From Pseudomonadota bacterium (GTDB lineage Bacteria > Bdellovibrionota_B > Oligoflexia > Silvanigrellales > Silvanigrellaceae), in the NCBI GenBank assembly GCA_009926615.1, contig RFOM01000036.1, positions 1 to 35,501 on the forward strand: 35,501 bases of DNA, in the 5' to 3' direction. Both the position numbers and the translations under genes were made by a program. Within the stretch, counting starts at the first letter, position 1. The number at the start of each line of letters is the position of its first letter. Shown here one piece after another: positions 1 through 7,616 of this stretch. The notes under the pieces are model-generated. The model searched no databases and was not told where the DNA came from. It saw nothing but the letters and a program-made list of their open reading frames with translations.

Positions 1-65
1 TAGGATTGTATGCTCTCATAACGGATTTGTTCATCAGCCGACACGATCAGCCCCTTCTTGGCCAT
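1..65 (-). CDS. 5' end of an unrecognised gene, cut by the window edge
   Basis: The minus strand has an ATG at 65-63 preceded by a strong purine-rich ribosome site (GGGGAGGGG, about 4 bases away). The frame stays open to the window edge and gives 21 residues beginning MAKKGLIVSADEQ. The gene diverges from the PA14 lipoprotein gene at 212, so the roughly 146 bases between them must hold both promoters. Too little is visible to assign a family. The call rests only on the ribosome site and the open frame. Confidence 0.5.
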   Translation of the reverse strand, partial: MAKKGLIVSADEQIRYESIQS

Positions 66-211
66 GGCCCCTCCCCATTCCTTGGAAGGAGACAGTCTAA
101 ACCCCGGGTACTGACATAATCGCTTGGGAGATAACCCCTGACATTTTCACTCGGTAATTACATTTTCTTTAGTTTATCGATGAATTTGCCGATGAAGAAC
201 AGAGGTTCGTG

Positions 212-967
212 ATGAAAACAATACTGATTCCAACTCTGACTTTTTTTGCTGCAGCGCTGACTGCCTGCAACAACGATCTTAGTTCGCAGTACAAAACCGC
301 ACCAAAAGTTGAAAAAAAAGGGGCTCCTCAGCCGGTGCAAAAGAGCGACGCTGAGGCAACTGCCGGTGAAGAACAGCCCGTGTCAAAGTCAGCGCCTCCA
401 GCCCCGCCTCCTGCACCGGCGCCGGCAGCTGCGGATAATCCGCCCAAGCCCGTTTCACCCAATGAGCCTTTTCAGGCATGTATCGCAGGATCCTCCTCAC
501 AGCCCATCACGGCAAAAGTGTATCAGCTGCCCAACGGAACCAATTCCATCGGCTCGGCAACGCTGAATGACAGCAATTTTAAGACGAAGATTTGTATGAC
601 CAAATTCGACGTTCCGACGCGCGAATTTACCGCCGGATTTCCGGGCGTGCCCAACCTCTTTGAGTGGTTCGGACTCGATGCACGCGCAACTCTTGTTGCG
701 CCGTTGACAGGCGCGTACAAATTCAAAATACATTCCGACGACGGCGCCATTCTGTTCATCGACAACCAAAAAATCATCGAGCACGACGGTCAGCATCCGC
801 CTTCTGCAAAAGAAGGTACAGTCACGCTGACGGCAGGTTCTCACACCTTCAGGATTCTTTACTTCCAAGGTCCTGCAACTTTTATTGCCCTTCAACTGTT
901 CTGGACCCCGCCAAACAGGGCTGAAGAAATTGTCCCGACTTCGGCATTCAGAAGCGTGAGTTTTTGA
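212..967 (+). CDS. PA14-domain lipoprotein
   Basis: The protein begins with a short charged start, a hydrophobic stretch and a lipobox ending LTAC at about residue 19, so it is probably a lipid-anchored envelope protein. A low-complexity Pro/Ala/Lys linker follows (about residues 25-90). The C-terminal part (about 105-250) reads as a PA14 fold: FEWFGLDA, the hallmark IHSDDGAILFID, then a TVTLTAGSHTFRILYFQG segment. PA14 domains are usually carbohydrate-binding or adhesive modules attached to secreted enzymes or adhesins. Here no enzymatic domain accompanies it. I prefer the ATG at 212 over the GTG at 209 because AGAGG at 201-205 is spaced 6 bases from the ATG and only 3 from the GTG. The ligand is unknown. 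Confidence 0.85.
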   Translation: MKTILIPTLTFFAAALTACNNDLSSQYKTAPKVEKKGAPQPVQKSDAEATAGEEQPVSKSAPPAPPPAPAPAAADNPPKPVSPNEPFQACIAGSSSQPITAKVYQLPNGTNSIGSATLNDSNFKTKICMTKFDVPTREFTAGFPGVPNLFEWFGLDARATLVAPLTGAYKFKIHSDDGAILFIDNQKIIEHDGQHPPSAKEGTVTLTAGSHTFRILYFQGPATFIALQLFWTPPNRAEEIVPTSAFRSVSF

Positions 968-1098
968 ATCCGCCGATTAAGACTCATCTGCAATTCCTGC
1001 GGCTTGCAAACTCACTGCGGGTCCCTCCGTTTTACTATTGACTGATCGGCCAAAATCATTCATGACACACCGAGACTCTTGAGTTTTCGGAGATTCCC

Positions 1099-1818
1099 AT
1101 GAAATTGCCCAAAGCTTCCGGTTTGCGTCTTTTACTTTCGGTGAGTTGCCTTCTCTTTGGTTTAAGCGGTGTTGCACAGGCTCAGGATGTCATCTGGCGC
1201 ACTGAAATGATGAAGTCGCAGGGCGTGGGTTGCCAGTTTGGAAGCTCGTCCGATCCCAATCAGGACGCGTTTGTCATCGCCAACGGGGACACCGTTTCTT
1301 TTGTGTTCACCCGCCTTGGCGAAACTTACCGCAACGGCCGCGGCAACATGAGCATCAGCCCATGCAGAATTGTTCTGCCGCTCGAAGTCACAGAAGGTCG
1401 GAGAGTTGAGGAAATAAGCCAAACCCTGACCTACGGAATCGTCAAGTCTGCCGGCATTCGTGCACGACTCGATTTCATCAGCAACCTTGCGCGCCGCCGC
1501 CCCAACGGAACGAGCCATCCTGAAGACCTCACGCAGAATATGGCAGCGGCTTTTGCGGATTTTCCGGCCAATCAGATCCTCAACGAACCTCTGGCGATTC
1601 TGCCACAGCCGATTGCGCGGTTCCCCGAAGAGGAGCGCCGCGGTTCGCCGCACAAGCGCTTTTGCAACCGCGAACGATCACGGCTGTTCAATTATCATTC
1701 CGATATATTCGTCAGGCTGCAGAAGCTGCGCGAGAATGCGACCATCTCGTTTGCCGTCGACGGACTTGACCTGAAGTACGAAATGGGACTGAAGGTCCGC
1801 AATTGCAAACGAATGTGA
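1099..1818 (+). CDS. Exported protein of unknown function
   Basis: This 239-aa protein has a classical signal peptide (positive start, Leu-rich core to about residue 27, cleavage after AQA). It has paired cysteines: GVGCQF near the N-terminus, SPCRIVLP in the middle, one near CNRERS and VRNCKRM at the end. These could form disulfides in the periplasm. The pattern of a G-x-GC start, a long beta-rich section and a mid-protein Cys followed by hydrophobic strands faintly recalls DUF4360 secreted proteins, but I would not assign that family. GGAG sits 6 bases before the ATG. Its last 16 bases overlap the ogt start, so the two are probably co-transcribed. Confidence 0.7.
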   Translation: MKLPKASGLRLLLSVSCLLFGLSGVAQAQDVIWRTEMMKSQGVGCQFGSSSDPNQDAFVIANGDTVSFVFTRLGETYRNGRGNMSISPCRIVLPLEVTEGRRVEEISQTLTYGIVKSAGIRARLDFISNLARRRPNGTSHPEDLTQNMAAAFADFPANQILNEPLAILPQPIARFPEEERRGSPHKRFCNRERSRLFNYHSDIFVRLQKLRENATISFAVDGLDLKYEMGLKVRNCKRM

Positions 1819-2333
1819 CTGCGGATTTGCCTTTTCACAGCCTCTTTCATGCCAGTTTCAACAGTCCCTTGGGGACACTGTATCTGCTGGCTTCCAACTC
1901 TGCGCTGTGCGCTCTGGCCTTCGAATCGAACTGGCCGCGTGTGCGGTCGAAGGTTGTTCACTCTTCGACGCAGATTCTCGAACAGGAAAACGAAATCATT
2001 GTCCGTACACGCAGTCAGCTCTCGGAATATTTTGCGGGTCTGCGCCGATACTTCGACATCCCGTTGCAATTAACCGGAACTCAGTTTCAATTGCGGGTCT
2101 GGAATTCGCTTCTCCAAATCCCTTACGGTGAAGTTTGGAATTACGAACAGCAGGCACGGTGGCTTAATCACCCGAAAGCTCTCCGCGCCGTGGGCAGCGC
2201 CAACGGGATGAATCCGGCAGGAATTTTGATCCCCTGTCACAGAGTTATTTCCAAATGCGGCGACTTGGGAGGTTACAGCGGAGGATTACTGATAAAATCC
2301 TCTCTCCTAAGACTCGAACAAAAGACTCCATAA
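1803..2333 (+). CDS. ogt: Methylated-DNA--protein-cysteine S-methyltransferase (Ogt/MGMT type)
   Basis: This enzyme repairs O6-alkylguanine and O4-alkylthymine in DNA by transferring the alkyl group to its own cysteine, a one-shot reaction. The active-site motif IPCHRV is present (Cys about 145). It is preceded by the helix-turn-helix part with the RAVGSANGMNP segment that holds the arginine finger and recognition helix, and followed by GGYSGGL. The N-terminal half (SPLGTLYLLAS) is the usual Ogt ribonuclease-H-like domain. There is no Ada metal-binding or AraC domain, so this is the stand-alone Ogt form. The start is unusual: no ATG is available in frame. TTG at 1803 has AAGG 7 bases upstream. 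GTG at 1815 overlaps the stop of the preceding gene but has no clear ribosome site. Confidence 0.93.
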   Translation: MQTNVTADLPFHSLFHASFNSPLGTLYLLASNSALCALAFESNWPRVRSKVVHSSTQILEQENEIIVRTRSQLSEYFAGLRRYFDIPLQLTGTQFQLRVWNSLLQIPYGEVWNYEQQARWLNHPKALRAVGSANGMNPAGILIPCHRVISKCGDLGGYSGGLLIKSSLLRLEQKTP

Positions 2334-2463
2334 AAAAATCAAAATTACAGCTGGTTACAAAATTTCTTTAAAATTTCACCAGAGTGTCACCGGTACATTC
2401 TTTTTCGTTCAAAAAACCAGATACACTTCCCTTTGACGTTCATCCACTGCAGAGGAAGTTGAG

Positions 2464-3360
2464 ATGCTGAAGAGCAAAAGGGCTGTCAAAGCGCTTTTTC
2501 GCAATCAGACTGTTCGCACTTTCCTCGTGTCATTCGTCGCTGTCGCCTGTCATCTTTCGGCCATTCCCGCTGCCTCGGCAAAGAGTCCGGATTCTCTCAA
2601 AATCGAAACTGAGCTTCGGCTGCGCCTGACGCGCGAGGGATTCGACCATCTTTTGGACCTCTGGAGGAGCAGATCCCAATTCAGCGAACGCACGGATATG
2701 TATTTTGACAAACATGACGGCGGCAGTTTCCTGCTCAAGCGGGTGGAGCCACGGGCAAAACTGCGGCTGCAGGATCGCGGCGACGAATGCGTTGCGCAAA
2801 AATCATGGCTCACAGAACAGCACACTGCCCGTGCAGGCGGATTTGTATGGACCGCGACAAGCCGCTCAGCCGCAGATTCGAAGCATGCCGGTAAGAGCGA
2901 AACCTGTCGCAGGCAGATAAAGTCTTCAAATTTTCTCTTGGAAAAGGCTTCGTCCGGAAGCATCTCGCGGGATGAAATTCATGAGCTCGAACGCATTTGG
3001 GCCAAGGAGTCTTGGCCGCAACATTTCGCATTTGACTCCGGCACGGCACAGCTGAAGGGTTCGTTAATTCCGGCCGCGATTGTCAGAAAACAACGCTGGG
3101 CCGCTACCTTTGTCAACACAACTTACAAACCCTTAAAAATTCAATTGGGCCGCGACACAGATCTTTTTGCCGACGGCCAGCCGGAAAACTATGAACTCGA
3201 GATCGAAGCCAAAGATTCGTCTGTTGAAGCTGAACTGAAGATTTTGGAGGAACTCAGCGACTTGCTTTGGCGTTCAGGAATAACTCCTGCGGATACAAAC
3301 CCTCAAAATATATATAACTTTTTTCAACATCTCGAGAATCTTTATGCCAATGGCAGATGA
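2464..3360 (+). CDS. Exported CYTH-like (triphosphate tunnel) protein
   Basis: A long N-terminal signal sequence (basic residues, hydrophobic 18-36, likely cleavage near AASA-K) precedes a CYTH-like domain. Visible CYTH features in order: an N-terminal strand IETELRLRL (E48-x-E50-x-R52, where the family signature is ExExK), DMYFD (78-82), AKLRLQD with basic strand residues (98-103), a strand Lys in AQKSW (K113), a second set of basic strand residues IVRKQRW (208-211), LGRDTD (228-233), and a final acidic strand YELEIEAK (243-250). Known CYTH enzymes (ThiTPases, CyaB, VTC4-type polyphosphate polymerases, inorganic triphosphatases) hydrolyse or build triphosphates in the cytoplasm. An exported copy is unusual. 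The first strand's Lys is replaced by Arg, so activity is uncertain. GAGGAA precedes the ATG by 6 bases. Confidence 0.72.
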   Translation: MLKSKRAVKALFRNQTVRTFLVSFVAVACHLSAIPAASAKSPDSLKIETELRLRLTREGFDHLLDLWRSRSQFSERTDMYFDKHDGGSFLLKRVEPRAKLRLQDRGDECVAQKSWLTEQHTARAGGFVWTATSRSAADSKHAGKSETCRRQIKSSNFLLEKASSGSISRDEIHELERIWAKESWPQHFAFDSGTAQLKGSLIPAAIVRKQRWAATFVNTTYKPLKIQLGRDTDLFADGQPENYELEIEAKDSSVEAELKILEELSDLLWRSGITPADTNPQNIYNFFQHLENLYANGR

Positions 3361-3454
3361 AAGGTTGTCGAGCTGAAGAGTCTCTGCAACTCTTTCGGGG
3401 CGGCGCGAATTTTACACTTTTCATTCACAGAGCCGCATCCGACAGGGAGGCTTC

Positions 3455-3982
3455 ATGCTCAGATTCTCCGCAGCACTTCTCGCAACCGTTGCTTCTGCAC
3501 AGGCGTACGCCGTGAATCTTGACGGCATCAAAGATTTCCAACCCGACCGTTACTTGGGAACTTGGTATCAAATTCAGTCAACCAATCCTTTTTTCCAGCG
3601 CGACTGCAAGTGCGCCAAGGCTGATTATGCGCGCATTGATGACACAACTCTGTCGGTCGTCAACACGTGCATCAGAAACAACGGCGAAATCCGCACGGCA
3701 AAGGGAACCGCAAAAATCACCGATCCGGCAAAACCCTCACAGCTCGCCGTCCGTCTGTCACCGTTCGCATTTGGCGGGCCGAATTACATTGTGACAGAAG
3801 TAGGCGGCGAATATGAATATTCGGTGATTGTGTCCCCCGGAAACGCGCCTATCTGGATTCTTTCGCGCACAAAAACTTTACCTTCGAGTGTACTCAGCGG
3901 AATTCAGCTGCGCCTGATTGAAGCCGGTGTGAGGATTGCAGACCTTAAGGAAACTGATCCGAACCAGTGTCAGGATTTTTGA
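3455..3982 (+). CDS. Lipocalin family protein (Blc-like), exported
   Basis: This small secreted beta-barrel protein of 175 aa matches the bacterial lipocalin (Blc) family in length. The diagnostic GTWY lies at residues 35-38 within RYLGTWYQI. Further Blc-like strands are NYIVTEVGGEYEYSVIV and the PIWILSRTKTLP motif. An N-terminal signal peptide ends around AYA, with no lipobox cysteine, so the protein is probably free in the periplasm and not anchored like E. coli Blc. Lipocalins of this type bind fatty acids or lysophospholipids and are linked to membrane stress. A pair DCKC near residue 50 and a C-terminal Cys could form a disulfide. GGGAGG precedes the ATG. The 3' end overlaps the convergent gene at 3945 by 38 bases. 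Confidence 0.88.
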   Translation: MLRFSAALLATVASAQAYAVNLDGIKDFQPDRYLGTWYQIQSTNPFFQRDCKCAKADYARIDDTTLSVVNTCIRNNGEIRTAKGTAKITDPAKPSQLAVRLSPFAFGGPNYIVTEVGGEYEYSVIVSPGNAPIWILSRTKTLPSSVLSGIQLRLIEAGVRIADLKETDPNQCQDF

Positions 3983-4736
3983 GGACGCGCATAAAAGCGC
4001 TCCTCACATCCACACTCACGCCCAGTCTTTCGAGGCTTTCGTACATCAGTCCCAAAATCACGCCGAGCTGGACAAATTCACCGCGCAGATTTTTGCGGTT
4101 CTTTTTGCACAGCATAAAGATGTCATGAAAAGTATGCACAAAGTGTGACATCGCAAAACGCACATCCGACTGATCGCCTTCGCCGAAATGTGCAATGAAG
4201 ACATCATAGGCCCAGTCAAGTCCGATCGTCGAAAGAGCGGACTTCATTCGCTCGGGTTCGCCGCCGTAATACCCCTTGTAGAGTTCACCCATTGCAGCCA
4301 AAAATTCGTCGGAGAAAACCCCTGTCAGCGGAGCAGGACTCCAATAAACAACCGAATCCTGAACGGCAAAGCGGTTAAGACGGACATCAAGAAACACAGC
4401 CCGTCCGGCGAGAATCTGTGCAAAGTAAATTTCAACAATTCTTGAAGCAACATGCTTTCGCGCGGCTTCGCCGGCGTTGACCAAATCAGTCACATGCGGC
4501 GAAGGAAAACTGCCGCAATGAGTCATCGTTCCGGCAATGACCTTCACCTCGGGAAGCACTTGGGCAAAATGACCGCCGACGTCGGAGATCATGACTTCAT
4601 AGAATTTGTGATCACGCGTGCGTTTTGCCAGCGCAGTCGCATTGGAAAACAGTTCTACGGGCGGAATGACCTTAAAAAATGCCGGTGACACAAAGTCCAG
4701 CAAAAATGCCCATTCCGAATTTTTTAGAAGACTCAT
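3945..4736 (-). CDS. Unknown protein; possible degenerate ABC1/UbiB-like fold
   Basis: This cytoplasmic protein of about 263 aa has no signal peptide. Two ATGs lie 6 bases apart. The second (4736) is better placed, 8 bases after an AAGG. I do not recognise a family with confidence. The C-terminal half (a GRAVFLDVRLNRFAV strand-loop, then LTGVFSDEF, GELYKGYYGGEPERMKSALSTIGL) loosely resembles the end of the ABC1/UbiB atypical kinase domain, where HADPHPGN, a DFG-like motif and a ...DPE.....L..LGL helix occur in that order. Both catalytic motifs are altered here, so any kinase activity would be lost. It converges on the lipocalin gene with a 38-base overlap and diverges from the acyltransferase gene at 4890. 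Confidence 0.55.
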   Translation of the reverse strand: MSLLKNSEWAFLLDFVSPAFFKVIPPVELFSNATALAKRTRDHKFYEVMISDVGGHFAQVLPEVKVIAGTMTHCGSFPSPHVTDLVNAGEAARKHVASRIVEIYFAQILAGRAVFLDVRLNRFAVQDSVVYWSPAPLTGVFSDEFLAAMGELYKGYYGGEPERMKSALSTIGLDWAYDVFIAHFGEGDQSDVRFAMSHFVHTFHDIFMLCKKNRKNLRGEFVQLGVILGLMYESLERLGVSVDVRSAFMRVLKNPDTGSDQFP

Positions 4737-4889
4737 CAACATAACCTTCAGAATATCGCAAATTCACAAACTTGCCATACCCCTTCGGAGAATTCACAGA
4801 GTCTCCACAGGCCGGCATTCTTTCCCCGCGGTGCTCAAACGATAATTGACCGTTCGAACTGTTTACCGAGTCTGCGGAGATTTTATCCA

Positions 4890-5630
4890 ATGCCGTCCAC
4901 ATTGCTGGCTGCCCTGCGTCTTACCGGCGTGCTAATCACATCAATCGTATTGAATCTTGCATTATTGATGTGTCCCAACCAGGTTCGCCTGCGCGCTCAT
5001 CTGACGTCCGTTTGCTTCAGATGGCTGCTGTTGGTCTGCGGAATTCGGCTGAACTGCAAAATTCCGCTTTCCGAGCTTCGTTCGGCCGGTAAAACGGTGA
5101 TTGTTGCAAACCATGTCAGCTACCTTGATATCATCATTCTGAGCGCACTCCGGCCTTGTATTTTTCTAGCTAAATTAGAAGTTGCACACTGGCCGCTGTT
5201 TGGCTGGGTTGCCCGCTCTCTTGGATGCATCTTTGTGCGCCGCGAATCCATTATGGGTCGCGCGAATGCACTCAGGCAATGTTTAAAACTCTCATCGGAC
5301 GCAGACATCGCGCTCTTTCCCGAAGGGACCACCACAGCTGCTCCGCTGCCCGCGCTCAAATCGTGGGCCAAGGGACACGCATGGATTGCTCAGAAGGCAC
5401 AGGCAGAGTCCATATTGTGCCTTGCATTGATTTACGAAAATCAGGCTGAAGCCGCATGGACGGACGACATGAGTCTGATGCCTCACCTTCTTAAAACCCT
5501 TCGACGCAGAGAAACTAAAATAACGGTCACAGGTGCATGGGTCCCTGTCTGTGACAACGTTAAACCATCGGAACTTGCCCTGACGACCTTTGAACAACTT
5601 TGTCTGGCGGTGCGCTATGAATACTCTTGA
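4890..5630 (+). CDS. PlsC-type lysophospholipid acyltransferase
   Basis: This 246-aa protein is the usual size for 1-acylglycerol-3-phosphate O-acyltransferases. It contains the catalytic HX4D motif NHVSYLD (H75, D80), a block FVRRES (about 115-120) for substrate binding, and FPEGTTT (143-149). One hydrophobic segment near the N-terminus (about 10-28) would attach it to the inner membrane. The reaction is transfer of an acyl chain to a lyso-lipid, either lysophosphatidic acid or, for OlsA-type members, a lyso-aminolipid. Because an OlsB-like N-acyltransferase lies nearby (6566-7381), an OlsA role is plausible but not shown. It overlaps the next gene by 14 bases, so the two are almost certainly co-transcribed. 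Confidence 0.9.
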   Translation: MPSTLLAALRLTGVLITSIVLNLALLMCPNQVRLRAHLTSVCFRWLLLVCGIRLNCKIPLSELRSAGKTVIVANHVSYLDIIILSALRPCIFLAKLEVAHWPLFGWVARSLGCIFVRRESIMGRANALRQCLKLSSDADIALFPEGTTTAAPLPALKSWAKGHAWIAQKAQAESILCLALIYENQAEAAWTDDMSLMPHLLKTLRRRETKITVTGAWVPVCDNVKPSELALTTFEQLCLAVRYEYS

Positions 5631-6573
5631 AGAAATTACCTCGTTTACGTCCCGCTACCGTGACGACCTGATGCGCAGCCGTCTCGAAACCGTCAGCTGT
5701 GAGGACCGCAACTTTGACATTCAGCTTTTAGAACTCAAGCCGCACGGGCGCCCGCAAAAAAACAGGTTTACGCTTCTCCTCGTTGCCGGAGTTCACGGAC
5801 TTGAGACCATCGGTGTCACCGTGCTGCTTCATTATTTGTCCCATCTCATTGAAAACGCACGCTGGAACGATGCCCTTAAAAGATCGCTCGCGAGCGCGCG
5901 GATCGTTGCCATACCTGCGCTGAACCCGACGGGAATCTTTCAGGGTCGGAGGGCCACGGCAGAGGGCATCGACCTGATGCGGAATGCGCCCGTCGCAGCA
6001 GAAAAGCCCGTCCCGCTGCTCGGAGGACACCAGTTTTCGCCCATGTTGCCCTACTACAGCGGCACGGGTGATTTGGCACTCGAGAGCCGAGCTCTTATTC
6101 GGGCAGTCAAAAATCTGCTCGACACTTCATCCGGCATGATTGCACTCGACCTGCACAGCGGATTCGGAGCGCGCGACAGGGTTTGGACACCATGGTCCAT
6201 GTCATCGGCTTTACCACCACACTGGAATCACTATCTTGCCATCGAAAAGGCACTCAACGAATCCTTTCCGGATCACGTCTACAAGTTTGAACGGCAATCG
6301 GACAGTTACCAGACCAACGGCGATCTGTGGGATTATCTGCTGCTTGAAAACCAGAATCTCGGCGGCCCTCTTTTCCTGCCGCTGGCACTCGAAATGGGAA
6401 GCTGGAACTGGCTTAAGAAGGCTCCTTGGCGTGCGTTCACCAAATTGGGATGGTTCCATCCGGTCGCACCGCACAGGGTCAGCAGAGCCTGCCGTCGTCA
6501 CACGACACTTCTCGATTTTCTGGTCAGTGTCTGCGCGAATTCCGAAAAATTCTTCGGGCAGGAAGTCAGCTGA
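5617..6573 (+). CDS. M14-like zinc carboxypeptidase (DUF2817/succinylglutamate desuccinylase-like)
   Basis: This predicted zinc peptidase or amidohydrolase of 318 aa has no signal peptide. The zinc site reads as HxxE in AGVHGLETIG (H60, E63) plus the distal His in ALDLHSGFG (H180). A NPTG.....RR pattern (103-112) followed by DLMRN (119-123) corresponds to the M14 substrate-binding NPDG/RR/DLNRN region. The catalytic Glu is probably E259 in LALEMGSW. The family removes C-terminal residues from peptides or cleaves acyl-amino acids. The ATG at 5617 (MNTLEE) is chosen because it overlaps the stop of the acyltransferase gene. An upstream extension to 5590 would lie wholly inside that gene. It converges on the OlsB-like gene with an 8-base overlap. 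Confidence 0.82.
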   Translation: MNTLEEITSFTSRYRDDLMRSRLETVSCEDRNFDIQLLELKPHGRPQKNRFTLLLVAGVHGLETIGVTVLLHYLSHLIENARWNDALKRSLASARIVAIPALNPTGIFQGRRATAEGIDLMRNAPVAAEKPVPLLGGHQFSPMLPYYSGTGDLALESRALIRAVKNLLDTSSGMIALDLHSGFGARDRVWTPWSMSSALPPHWNHYLAIEKALNESFPDHVYKFERQSDSYQTNGDLWDYLLLENQNLGGPLFLPLALEMGSWNWLKKAPWRAFTKLGWFHPVAPHRVSRACRRHTTLLDFLVSVCANSEKFFGQEVS

Positions 6574-7381
6574 ACAGCGTCCTGCGGCAGCGATCAGACA
6601 TTGTTGCCGTCGAGAAATGCATCAAAAAATCATGGCATTGAAATTCGGGGTCATACGCAGGGCCACCCAGCAGTTTTGCACCCAGCAGCAAATATGATTT
6701 GAGAAGCGGAGGAACCAAAGACTTCAAATGCATGTTTTCGAAAACTGCCGCCCCGCCGGAGCACGGACGCAATGCCGGACACTCAATCTCCTGACTCCAC
6801 GATCCCTGCATTTTGAAGAAGTCTTTTAAGGCTGATGCCTCGGCATGAGACGAGTTGAAAACACTCACACAACCGACAGCCTCGGTCCTGTCATGCTGGG
6901 ACATGTATTTTGCCAAGGCGCTCCACAGCATCTTAGGAATTGCGCCCTGACGATAGGCCGGATGAACACAGCTGCGACCGAGCTCGATGGTTCTGTACGG
7001 CTCGACTTTTCCGAGCAGCGGAGAAATCTCAAACTCCGTAGCTGCGTAGGGCGACAATCCTGCGGCAAGCACTCTGTCCATCGGCAACACACGGTAGGTC
7101 GCAACAATTCTGGACTCGTGCTTCACGATCAGATGGTCAGCCACGGAGTCATAAACATCTTCATCTTTCATCGTCGGGTTCGGGCTCTGATGCCCTGCCA
7201 AAAAGACATCATACCGCAGCGAGAAAACCTCATCATATTCTTCAGGGCGCGCCAGTCTGACATCAAAGGCCCTTTCTTGGCTCCTGCCCTGCGCAGCGTC
7301 GGAAATGGCCGCGGGTGAGTGTGCATGAGCCAAACTTCTGAGGCCGTCCGCTGAACCGTAATTATCAAATACCGTGCTCAT
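6566..7381 (-). CDS. GNAT-fold N-acyltransferase, OlsB/hemolysin-like
   Basis: This 271-aa protein matches the acyl-ACP-dependent N-acyltransferases typified by OlsB, which puts a 3-hydroxy fatty acid on the amino group of ornithine (or other amino acids) to form a lyso-aminolipid. Visible family blocks: EVFSLRYDVFLAG, the acidic DEDVYDSVADHLIV, an IVATYRVLP strand, the highly conserved ELGRSCVHPAYR, then a C-terminal PPLLKSYLLLGAKLLGGPAYD. The start at 7381 is preferred over 7405 because GGAGG is ideally spaced (6 bases). It faces the PlsC/M14 pair. Together with the PlsC-type gene it could supply both acylation steps of an aminolipid. A different amino-acid acceptor, or an autoinducer-like product, remains possible. 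Confidence 0.87.
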   Translation of the reverse strand: MSTVFDNYGSADGLRSLAHAHSPAAISDAAQGRSQERAFDVRLARPEEYDEVFSLRYDVFLAGHQSPNPTMKDEDVYDSVADHLIVKHESRIVATYRVLPMDRVLAAGLSPYAATEFEISPLLGKVEPYRTIELGRSCVHPAYRQGAIPKMLWSALAKYMSQHDRTEAVGCVSVFNSSHAEASALKDFFKMQGSWSQEIECPALRPCSGGAAVFENMHLKSLVPPLLKSYLLLGAKLLGGPAYDPEFQCHDFLMHFSTATMSDRCRRTLFS

Positions 7382-7525
7382 CAATCTCCTCCCTGAATAT
7401 AACAACGCTATGAAATGTTCTCAGAGCAGGGAGAACCCGAACAGCTTCAAAATTTAAGAATAAGTGAATGATTTGTGGACATTGGGTCTTCACAATTTCG
7501 TCAATAATCAAAAAAATACACTTAC

Positions 7526-7554
7526 CTGTGAAACGATTGTGACACGCTTGTCAG
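7526..7554 (+). promoter_or_regulatory. Pho-box-like array of three heptamers (putative PhoB site)
   Basis: Three 7-base units CTGTGAA (7526-7532), TTGTGAC (7537-7543) and TTGTCAG (7548-7554) are separated by 4-base spacers ACGA and ACGC, giving an 11-base period. This is the architecture of PhoB boxes (CTGTCAT repeats with 4-base spacers). It lies about 60-90 bases upstream of a phosphate-binding-protein gene. A weak -10 candidate (TAAGAG near 7572) follows about one and a half helical turns later. The layout is seen directly. Binding by PhoB is inferred. Confidence 0.6.
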
Positions 7555-7616
7555 TGCCCTCGGCCGGCGGCTAAGAGGCCGTTGTCTCCGTCAGAGACTC
7601 AATCAGGAGGTTTATT

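Noticed and set aside
2334..2463. A terminator after ogt
   Set aside because: The region is A/T-rich but has no convincing stem followed by a T-run.
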